Below the pieces are notes generated by a model, which had not been told where the DNA came from, ran no database searches, and was given only the letters and a program-made list of their open reading frames with translations. A DNA stretch of 10,284 nt. Origin: CBFDBF01 sp050295355 (lineage in GTDB: Bacteria; Pseudomonadota; Gammaproteobacteria; Chromatiales; Chromatiaceae). Each line of letters opens with the position of its first letter. The stretch's first letter is position 1. The DNA is taken from NCBI GenBank assembly GCA_050295355.1, contig JBNKPL010000082.1:1-10284 (forward strand), read 5' to 3'. Positions 1-6,615 of this stretch are shown here, in pieces. The position numbers were made by a program, and so were the translations under genes.

Positions 1-354
1 TCCGGCGGCGCGCTCGCCATCGGCGTCGGCGACCGGGTGCTGATGCTGGAGTACAGCACCTACTCCGTGATCTCCCCCGAGGGGTGCGCCTCCATCCTCT
101 GGAAAAGCGCCGAAAAGGCCGATCTGGCGGCGGAGGCCATGGGCATCACCTCCCACCGCCTGAAGGAGCTGGGTCTGATCGACGGCATTATCCCGGAGCC
201 CCTGGGCGGCGCGCATCGTGATACCGACGCCATGGGGCGCAGCATGAAGCAGGCGCTGCTGGAGGGGCTGGACTACCTTACCCAGATCCCCGTGGACAAG
301 CTTCTGGAAGAGCGCTATCAGCGCCTGATGCAGTACGGGAAGTACAGCGGGTAG
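1..354 (+). CDS. accA: Acetyl-CoA carboxylase carboxyltransferase subunit alpha (C-terminal part, 5' end outside window)
   Basis: This is the alpha subunit of the carboxyltransferase half of acetyl-CoA carboxylase. With AccD it moves the carboxyl group from biotin on AccB to acetyl-CoA, making malonyl-CoA for fatty acid synthesis in the cytoplasm. The reading frame is open from base 1 and gives 117 codons before TAG at 352-354, so about 200 N-terminal residues are missing compared with the usual ~319. What remains matches the AccA C-terminus very closely: SGGALAIGVGDRVLMLEYS, then STYSVISPEGCASILWKSA, AAEAMGIT, RLKELGLIDGIIPEPLGGAH and a terminal RYQRLMQYGKY. The frame is intact and nothing is unusual. 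accA followed by tilS is a familiar order in gammaproteobacteria, which supports both calls. The GTG at 37 is an internal codon, not a start. Confidence 0.97.
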   Translation, partial: SGGALAIGVGDRVLMLEYSTYSVISPEGCASILWKSAEKADLAAEAMGITSHRLKELGLIDGIIPEPLGGAHRDTDAMGRSMKQALLEGLDYLTQIPVDKLLEERYQRLMQYGKYSG

Positions 355-414
355 TCTGCTTCGTTGCCCACTCAAGTTACGTAGCTGCATGAACTTCATC
401 TGGCGGCGGCTTAC

Positions 415-1737
415 ATGACACTCTCCCAGGGCCGGCTTCTTGAAATCCTCTCCGCCCTCCCGGCGGCCCCCCGCTACTGGGTGGCGTTCAGCGGCGGCCT
501 GGACTCCCAGGCGCTACTTCATCTTTTTTCCCAACTGCAAACGGAATACAGCGCGGAACTGCACGCCGTGCATGTGGATCACGGTCTGCAGGCGGACTCC
601 GGCCGCTGGGCGGCCCTATGCGAAGAGCACTGCCGGAAACTTCGGATTCCCATCACTTCCCTTGCGGTCACCGTAGCACCCGAGCCGGGTGAGAGCCTGG
701 AGGCGGTGGCCCGCAGGGAGCGCTATGGCGCCATGGCCCGGTTGATGGGCGCGGGAGACATCCTCTTTACCGCCCATCACCAGGACGATCAGGCGGAGAC
801 CTTGCTGCTGCAGCTGCTGCGTGGCAGCGGTCCCAGCGGTCTCGCCGCCATGCCCCCCGTGACTCCGTTCGGTCCTGGGTTCCATGCCCGCCCGCTGTTG
901 GGGTTTTCCAGGCAAGAGCTGCATGAATACGCCATGGCGCACGGACTCGCCTGGGTGGAGGATCAGAGTAATCAAGACATCTCCTTCGACCGCAACTATC
1001 TGCGCCAGCGCGTGATCCCGCTGCTGCGGGAGCGTTGGCCGGCCCTGGGGCGCACCCTGTCCCGCAGCGCGAGCCACTGCGCCGAGGCGCAGGGTTTGAT
1101 CGACACCCTGGCGCAGGCGGACCTGGCCCGTATCAGCAAGGCCGATGGGGAAGGACTTCCTATTTCTGAGCTGAAGGCGCTACCGGCCCCGCGGGTTCGC
1201 GCCCTGCTTCGCGCCTGGATGAAAGAGCGGGGATTTCCCCTGCCCGATACGGTGCGCCTCGACCGGATTCTTTCCGAGCTGATCCCGGCGGCGGCCGACC
1301 GCAATCCCGAGGTGCACTGGCCCGGCGCCATGGTGCGCCGCTTTCAGGATCGGCTCTATGTGATGTCCCCCCAACCGTCTCTGGATGCCGATACGGTGCT
1401 GGAGTGGGACGGTGAGTCGGTACTGGAACTGCCGGCCGGTCTGGGTACGCTTTCGGTGGAAAAGGGAAACCGGGGCATCGCGCTCTCCGCCTGGCGCTCC
1501 GCGCCCATCCAGGTCCATTTTCGGGGAGGCGGCGAGCGCTGCTGTCCCGCCGGACAGTCAGGGACCCGGAGCCTGAAAAAGCTGTTTCAGGAGAAGGGGA
1601 TTCCTCCCTGGGAACGGGAGAGGATTCCACTGGTGTCGGTGGGCGGAAAGCTGGTGGCGGTGGGGGATATCTGTATCTGCGAGCCGTTCGCGGCTCAGGC
1701 GGGCGAACCGGCGGTCCGTCTGCGCTGGGAACGTTAG
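415..1737 (+). CDS. tilS: tRNA(Ile)-lysidine synthase TilS
   Basis: TilS attaches lysine to C34 of the tRNA-Ile with CAU anticodon (lysidine), which changes its decoding from AUG to AUA and its charging from Met to Ile; it is cytoplasmic and normally essential. The 440-residue product has the family's usual length and layout. The N-terminal PP-loop ATPase shows SGGLDS at residues 26-31, VDHGL at 54-58 and the HHQDDQAET signature at about 121-129; NYLRQRVIPLL follows near 194-204. A middle helical TilS domain spans roughly 250-320. The C-terminal TilS_C domain (about 363-440) shows RGGGERC and LKKLFQEKGIPPWER. ATG 415 is the only reasonable start: an in-frame TAG lies at 382-384 with only CTG codons between. 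The ribosome site is poor (GGCGGCGGC, no clear AGGAGG). The TAG stop is the first triplet of the long palindrome that follows. Confidence 0.96.
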   Translation: MTLSQGRLLEILSALPAAPRYWVAFSGGLDSQALLHLFSQLQTEYSAELHAVHVDHGLQADSGRWAALCEEHCRKLRIPITSLAVTVAPEPGESLEAVARRERYGAMARLMGAGDILFTAHHQDDQAETLLLQLLRGSGPSGLAAMPPVTPFGPGFHARPLLGFSRQELHEYAMAHGLAWVEDQSNQDISFDRNYLRQRVIPLLRERWPALGRTLSRSASHCAEAQGLIDTLAQADLARISKADGEGLPISELKALPAPRVRALLRAWMKERGFPLPDTVRLDRILSELIPAAADRNPEVHWPGAMVRRFQDRLYVMSPQPSLDADTVLEWDGESVLELPAGLGTLSVEKGNRGIALSAWRSAPIQVHFRGGGERCCPAGQSGTRSLKKLFQEKGIPPWERERIPLVSVGGKLVAVGDICICEPFAAQAGEPAVRLRWER

Positions 1738-1807
1738 CCCGGATATTGCACCAGCCGAACGACACCTTCCGCCTGCATCTCGGGATGCTGGTGCAATATC
1801 CGGGCTA
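1735..1807. repeat. Perfect 21-base inverted repeat with 31-base loop (MITE/REP-like element)
   Basis: The left arm (1735-1755, TAGCCCGGATATT...ACCAGC) and right arm (1787-1807, GCTGGT...ATATCCGGGCTA) are exact reverse complements over 21 bases, enclosing a 31-base loop (1756-1786). As RNA this would form a long, stable hairpin. No run of T follows the right arm, so it is not a classical intrinsic terminator, although it could still slow polymerase or protect the tilS mRNA 3' end. The outermost dinucleotide on both sides is TA, as expected if a small element with GCCCGG ends had inserted at a TA target (the target rule of IS630/mariner-type transposases). Taking out one TA plus the element leaves CGT-TAG-CC, so the tilS stop would have been the same before insertion. 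The mobile-element reading is inference; the palindrome itself is read directly. Confidence 0.85.
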
Positions 1808-1880
1808 GCCAGCGGTCGGAAATAGCTCTACGTTTGTCGCTCCCCTGCGGCAGGTCTCGTCCAAACAGGGACAGGCGTTC

Positions 1881-1898
1881 TACAATTAAGGCTATTAT
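1881..1898 (+). promoter_or_regulatory. Possible promoter -10 region for the giant prepilin gene
   Basis: The 123 bases between the palindrome and the GTG start at 1931 contain the most AT-rich patch of the neighbourhood. Two -10-like hexamers occur, TACAAT (1881-1886) and TATTAT (1893-1898), each one mismatch from TATAAT. I see no convincing -35 box at normal spacing for either, so this may be a weak or activator-dependent promoter. A promoter is expected here because the palindrome separates the gene from tilS and the downstream operon runs the other way. This is a weak call. Confidence 0.25.
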
Positions 1899-1930
1899 GT
1901 GACTATCTGCATGAAAGGCATGGGACTGAC

Positions 1931-4900
1931 GTGAGTTCGATAACAAGAAGAGTAACGGCGCGAGGATTTACCCTGGTGGAGATGTCCGTGGTGCTGGTGA
2001 TCGCAGGCATCGTGATCGCCATCGTGGCCACGGTCCTTCCCGCTTTAATCCAGTCCGGCAAGAACAAGCAGACCGACGCCATGCTGGAGCGGGCCACCCT
2101 GGCCATGGACGGCTATCTGGCCACCGCCTATCGTCTGCCCTGTCCCGATGTGGACGGGGACGGCCAGGAGGATCTGGTGGCCGGAGACTGCAGTAACTAC
2201 GTGGGCGAGATTCCCTATCTCACCATCGGCCTGTTTAACGGCAACGACGCCTGGGGCAACCCCCTGCGCTACTCCGTGTTCGGCCTCGCCGGCGCCACGG
2301 AACAGGACCTCACCAACACCTTCAGTGATGCCGATGATCTCTGCTCCAATCCCCTGGGATTGGGCAGCATCCCCGCGGTTCTTGATAACACCCGGCTGTT
2401 CGTGGCGGACGACGGCGCCAACACCAACGGCATCAACCAGGCCTATGTGCTGGTCAGCGGCGGGGTGAAGGACCGGGACGGGGCCGGCGGTTTCTTTGAC
2501 GATCTCAACGGCGACGCCACGCCACTGCGTTTCAACAAGCCCAACAAGATCGAGCTGGATACCTATGATGACCGGCTTATCGCGGTGGGTCTCTCCACCC
2601 TGAAAGGGAACCACTGTAGCGCCGGGGGCGGTGGAGGAAGCGGCAGCGGCTCGGGGGAGATCTGCAATGTGGCCGGCGATGAAGACAATGACGGTTACGC
2701 CGACTGTTATGACCCGGATTGCTACGGCAAGCCGGGGCCGCCGGGCGATCCTAACCTGGATATTAACGGCTTCTGTCCCGCCACCGCGCCCACGGGCAAC
2801 GTGCAGATCAACACCTCGGCCATGCCCAACGGCACCCTCGGCGGCAGCTACTCTCACACCTATTCTGCTACCGGCGGTTCCGGAAACTATTACTGGTATC
2901 TGGACTCGGTAACCCCGCCGATCCCGGGATTGGCGATTGATCTCTGGTCCGGACAGCTTTCGGGAACGCTGGATGTGTGTGACGGCAGCTACAGCCTGGC
3001 GGTGCGGGTGGAGGATCGCCTCGATTCCACAAAGACCGACAGCCATAGCTTCAATCTGACGGTGGACAAGGGCTCGCTCAGCGTCACCCCGGCGCCGGCC
3101 GGTGGGGCGGTCCCCGACTTTACGGTGGACAGCTCCACCTTTGCCCAGACCTTTACCGTAAATGGAACCCATGTAGGGGCCTTCAACTGGGCGACAAACT
3201 GGAACGGCAACGACCCCGGGGGCTTCCAGATCGATACCCAGAGCGACAACGAAGGCAATTTCTGGAAAAGCGGCTCCACCACCGTGGGCAGTTATGTCTT
3301 TTCTCTAACCGCCACGGACAACAGCTGTCCCAGCAACACCTACACCACGGGTTATTACAGCCTCTCCATTCTGCCGGGTGCGATCGGTTCTCCCTACTCG
3401 GAAAACATGGTCGGCGAGTGGCTGTTTGATGAGTGCAGCTGGAGCGGTGTGAGCGGCGAGGTGGAGGACAGCTCCAGCGCGGGGACCGGGGACGGCACCG
3501 CTGAAAACCGTGCGTCCACCATCGGCAGCGGCCATATCTGCCGTGCTGGACGGTTTGACGGCCGGAATGACTATGTGGATCTCGGAAACGAGAGCGCCAG
3601 TCCTGATCTGAATACCGCCTTTAGCAACAGCAGCAGCGCCTTTACCGTGGCCATGTGGGTGAATCCCAGCCAATTGGAGAACGACCGGACCAATCATCGA
3701 ACACGTAATACGGTTTTTGCCAAGGCCTCGGATCGCTATGGCGACAACCTGGAGATCGGTATCAATACCAACGGTACGGTCCATGTCTACCTCAATACCG
3801 TGGCCCGCGACGCCTATTCCGATTTTGGCGCCGAGGACAGCGTGCCGCTCAATGCCTGGACCTTCCTCGCCGTCACCTACGACAGTGGCACCCTGGCGGT
3901 GACCATCAACGATACCCGTTATGAAAACACCTCCACCTGGAGCGGGGCCTCGGTGCTTACGGGAGTGAACGGCAGCCCGGTGACCGTGGGCAGCTCCCAG
4001 CATGTGAATAACTATTTCACCGGCCGCATCGATGAGGTGCGGGTCTGGAGCAAGGCCCTGGACGCCACCGAGCTTGCGGAAATCAAGAGCCTGACCCGCA
4101 GCGGTTGCAGCGGCGCCTGCTACACGGACCCGGTGGCGGAATACCAGATGGAGCTGGACTACCCCTGGACCGGCGCCGTGGCGGGCGAGGTCAACGACAG
4201 CGCCGGTTCCAACAGCGGCATCGCCGCCCGGCGCGGGAGTGGAGCGATTCCCATTCAGACATCCCCCTCCCAGGGCAAGGTATGCCGTGCTGGCAGCTTT
4301 GTGCGCGTCAACTCCAATAATGGCGGTTATCTCGATCTGGGCGATCCGGCCAGCGGAGATCTCGATCCCGGCAGTTCGCCCTGGACCGTCAGCGCCTGGT
4401 TTAAATGGGACGGCAGTTCCGACGAAAACATCATCTACAACAAGGAGAGCCTCTATGAGGCGCGGGTACGTAATGGGCAGGTTCACTACGCCTGGCGTCC
4501 CCACTGGAACTGGGACGGCGGCTCCTCCTTTCCAGTGACCGCCAACAGCTGGTATCACATCACCACGGTCTATGACGGCAGCGAGCAGATCCTCTACAAG
4601 GATGGGCAACAGGTGTATGCCCGTTCCGAGAGCGGCTCCATGGGATCTAACGGCTACAAGTTCCTGATCGGCGCCCGCGGCCACACCTCACCGCGCAACT
4701 TCTTTGGCGGCATGATCGACGAACTGCGCATCTATAATCGTGCGCTTTCCGAGAGCGAGATCGGGCAACTGGTGACGGACACCCGCGACTGCACGGCGGA
4801 CAGCGTGGTCATCACCGGCATCACCCCGACTGCGGTCACCATCGGCGACACCCTGGCGGTGGGCGGCGGCATCATGCCCAGCGCCACGGGCGGCACCTTG

Positions 4901-5389
4901 CCCTACGTCTGGCAGTTGATCAGTTCGGATATCACGGGCCTGAGCATGCCCAACGTGGCCACTGGCGAACTGGTGGGGAATATCGATGTCTGCGCCGGCA
5001 CCCGTGACGTCACCCTGCGGGCCACGGATGGCGCCTCCAGGATGGACGAACGGATCTTCGGCGTTACAGTGCAGAACGGAACCCTGAGCGCCGCCCCGGC
5101 CTCCACCGTGATCACTTGCAACGCCAGCATCCTCAACAGTTGCCTGACCGCCTTCAACGTAAGCGGGCCGAGGCTCGGTGAGGTGGATGGCTGGAGCATC
5201 GAGTGGCAGGGGGGCGATCCGGGCGGATTTACCATTACCAAGACCGGCGCCAATACCGCGAATTTCAGCAACACTGGCGCTGCTGCAGTCGGGGCCGGCT
5301 ACCGCTTCAAGCTCAAGGCGGCGGACGCCACCTGTGCGGATAACGCCCTGGATACAGGATTCAACTACACCCTCAACATCAACCCTTAG
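1931..5389 (+). CDS. Giant prepilin-like protein with LamG tandem and duplicated Ig-like modules (putative pilus adhesin, MshQ-like)
   Basis: The 1152-residue product is probably a surface-exposed minor pilin/adhesin. Residues 1-12 form a short basic leader ending in ARG; GFTLVEMSVVLVIAG (12-26) is the type IV prepilin cleavage and methylation signal, with Glu at mature position 5, followed by the hydrophobic stalk helix to about 41. Residues 42-229 resemble large MSHA-type pseudopilins (RLPCPDVDGDG at 68-78, NDAWGNPLRYSVF at 105-117, TYDDRLIAVGLSTL at 211-224). A Gly/Ser linker (231-242) leads to a DEDNDGYADCYDPDC Ca-binding-like motif (250-264). Then come an Ig-like (He_PIG-type) module at about 291-380, a partner module at 380-482, LamG domains at about 494-722 and 735-952, and a second Ig-like plus partner pair at about 958-1152. 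The start is GTG 1931 with AAAGG 12 bases upstream; the frame is closed by TAA at 1886-1888 and no upstream ATG is in frame. The gene faces the pilus-assembly operon and shares stop-codon bases with it. The ligand is unknown. Confidence 0.85.
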   Translation: MSSITRRVTARGFTLVEMSVVLVIAGIVIAIVATVLPALIQSGKNKQTDAMLERATLAMDGYLATAYRLPCPDVDGDGQEDLVAGDCSNYVGEIPYLTIGLFNGNDAWGNPLRYSVFGLAGATEQDLTNTFSDADDLCSNPLGLGSIPAVLDNTRLFVADDGANTNGINQAYVLVSGGVKDRDGAGGFFDDLNGDATPLRFNKPNKIELDTYDDRLIAVGLSTLKGNHCSAGGGGGSGSGSGEICNVAGDEDNDGYADCYDPDCYGKPGPPGDPNLDINGFCPATAPTGNVQINTSAMPNGTLGGSYSHTYSATGGSGNYYWYLDSVTPPIPGLAIDLWSGQLSGTLDVCDGSYSLAVRVEDRLDSTKTDSHSFNLTVDKGSLSVTPAPAGGAVPDFTVDSSTFAQTFTVNGTHVGAFNWATNWNGNDPGGFQIDTQSDNEGNFWKSGSTTVGSYVFSLTATDNSCPSNTYTTGYYSLSILPGAIGSPYSENMVGEWLFDECSWSGVSGEVEDSSSAGTGDGTAENRASTIGSGHICRAGRFDGRNDYVDLGNESASPDLNTAFSNSSSAFTVAMWVNPSQLENDRTNHRTRNTVFAKASDRYGDNLEIGINTNGTVHVYLNTVARDAYSDFGAEDSVPLNAWTFLAVTYDSGTLAVTINDTRYENTSTWSGASVLTGVNGSPVTVGSSQHVNNYFTGRIDEVRVWSKALDATELAEIKSLTRSGCSGACYTDPVAEYQMELDYPWTGAVAGEVNDSAGSNSGIAARRGSGAIPIQTSPSQGKVCRAGSFVRVNSNNGGYLDLGDPASGDLDPGSSPWTVSAWFKWDGSSDENIIYNKESLYEARVRNGQVHYAWRPHWNWDGGSSFPVTANSWYHITTVYDGSEQILYKDGQQVYARSESGSMGSNGYKFLIGARGHTSPRNFFGGMIDELRIYNRALSESEIGQLVTDTRDCTADSVVITGITPTAVTIGDTLAVGGGIMPSATGGTLPYVWQLISSDITGLSMPNVATGELVGNIDVCAGTRDVTLRATDGASRMDERIFGVTVQNGTLSAAPASTVITCNASILNSCLTAFNVSGPRLGEVDGWSIEWQGGDPGGFTITKTGANTANFSNTGAAAVGAGYRFKLKAADATCADNALDTGFNYTLNINP

Positions 5390-6615
5390 CCGATCTGGCC
5401 GATGAGATCGTAGATGGGCAGGAATACGCCGCCCAGGATGATGGCGAACATCACCCCGGCCACCACCAGCACCACCGGCTCGATCACCTTGCCCAGGGTG
5501 GAGACCAGGGTGGAGAGCCGTTCCTGATACTCGGTGGCGATATGGCTCAACTGCTCGGGCAGGGTGCCGCTCTGTTCCCCGATGCTCACCATGCGCACCA
5601 CGAAGGGAGGGAAGATGGTGGCGCTACGGAAGGATTCGGCCAGGGCCTTGCCGTTGACCAGATCGGTGCGCACCGTCCGTACCCGCCCCCGGTAGTACTC
5701 GTTCTGTATGCTTTCGCTCAGGATATCCAGGGAGCGGAAGGTGTCCACGCCGGAGTTGAGCAGCAGGCGCAGGTATTCACTGATGAAGGCGAGATTGGAG
5801 GCGGATACGATGCTGTTGACCAGGGGTATGCGCAACAGGGCGCGGTCGAATCCCAGGCGGAATCCCTGGTGGTGTTTTTTGGCGCTGAAAACCCCGATTA
5901 CGAGCAGGACCAAAAAGAGCACAATCCAGAGAAAGTAGTCCTGCAGGAATTCGGAGATGGCGAGCAGGGTGAGGGTGATCTGCGGCAGCGCTACACCCAT
6001 CTCCTTGAACAGGCCCACGATCTTGGGCACCACATAGGAGAACCAGAAACCCACCGCGGCGCCCATGGTGACGATGACAAAGGCGGGGTAGAGCAGCGCC
6101 TGTTTGGTGTCGGAGATGATGCGGTCCAGGTGCTGAACATGTTCGGACGCGTCCTTCAGGGTTTTTTCCAGGCTCCCAGTCTCTTCCCCGATGCGCACCA
6201 GATAGCGCACGGTGCTGGAGAAGATCTTTTGATAGTTGCCGATGGCGTCATAGAAGGAGGCGCCCGATTCCAGGTGAAACAACATCCCTTCCGCCGCCGC
6301 TTTCAGGGCCGGGTTCTCATTCTCCTCCACCAGCTCTTTCAGCGCGCCGATAATGGGGATGCCGCTGCGCAGCATGACGGACATATTGGACAGAAACTCG
6401 GCCACCTCTTTGCGTTTAACCTTGGTTCTGGAACTGGAGCTGAACGTCTCCAGCAGCCGGCTGGAGAGGGCCGGCAGCCGTTTGATGAAGAGGACGGTAT
6501 TGCCCTCCCGCTCCAGGTAGGCGATCACGGTGGCCTCGTTGTCATAGGGCAGGCGCACGGTACCCCCCGTGACCTGGCCCGTGTCCTTGATGACCTTGTA
6601 GCGGAAGTGGGCCAT
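5386..6615 (-). CDS. Type II secretion/type IV pilus inner-membrane platform protein (GspF/PilC/MshG family)
   Basis: This 409-residue polytopic inner-membrane protein is the platform on which the assembly ATPase acts to insert prepilins into a growing fibre. A short cytoplasmic N-terminal region (about 1-65, MAHFRYKVIKDTGQVTGG) precedes two T2SSF domains, about 70-195 and 272-395. Each carries family hallmarks: LRSGIPIIGAL and VRIGEETGSLE in the first, LLNSGVDTFRSL and VSIGEQSGTLPEQL in the second. Hydrophobic segments are at about 173-195, 224-244 and 379-400, the typical three-helix layout. The start ATG (6615-6613) overlaps the stop of the upstream ATPase gene as TGATG, so translation is probably coupled; no strong ribosome site is seen. 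It is the last gene of the minus-strand operon and its TAA shares bases with the TAG of the opposing prepilin gene. By neighbourhood it corresponds to MshG, but sequence alone cannot separate MSHA from other PilC/GspF paralogues. Confidence 0.93.
   Translation of the reverse strand: MAHFRYKVIKDTGQVTGGTVRLPYDNEATVIAYLEREGNTVLFIKRLPALSSRLLETFSSSSRTKVKRKEVAEFLSNMSVMLRSGIPIIGALKELVEENENPALKAAAEGMLFHLESGASFYDAIGNYQKIFSSTVRYLVRIGEETGSLEKTLKDASEHVQHLDRIISDTKQALLYPAFVIVTMGAAVGFWFSYVVPKIVGLFKEMGVALPQITLTLLAISEFLQDYFLWIVLFLVLLVIGVFSAKKHHQGFRLGFDRALLRIPLVNSIVSASNLAFISEYLRLLLNSGVDTFRSLDILSESIQNEYYRGRVRTVRTDLVNGKALAESFRSATIFPPFVVRMVSIGEQSGTLPEQLSHIATEYQERLSTLVSTLGKVIEPVVLVVAGVMFAIILGGVFLPIYDLIGQIG

Noticed and set aside
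355..414. Spacer between accA and tilS with a short AAGTT...AACTT inverted pair
   Set aside because: Only five paired bases with mismatches inside; too weak to call a terminator or repeat.
1735..1807. Palindrome as a standard rho-independent terminator of tilS
   Set aside because: No T-run follows the right arm and the 31-base loop is far longer than usual; reported as a repeat instead.
3305..4684. 459-codon open frame on the minus strand inside the giant prepilin gene (and a 375-codon one at 2045-3172)
   Set aside because: Antisense to clear LamG and Ig-like modules; low-complexity G/V/A/H composition typical of shadows.
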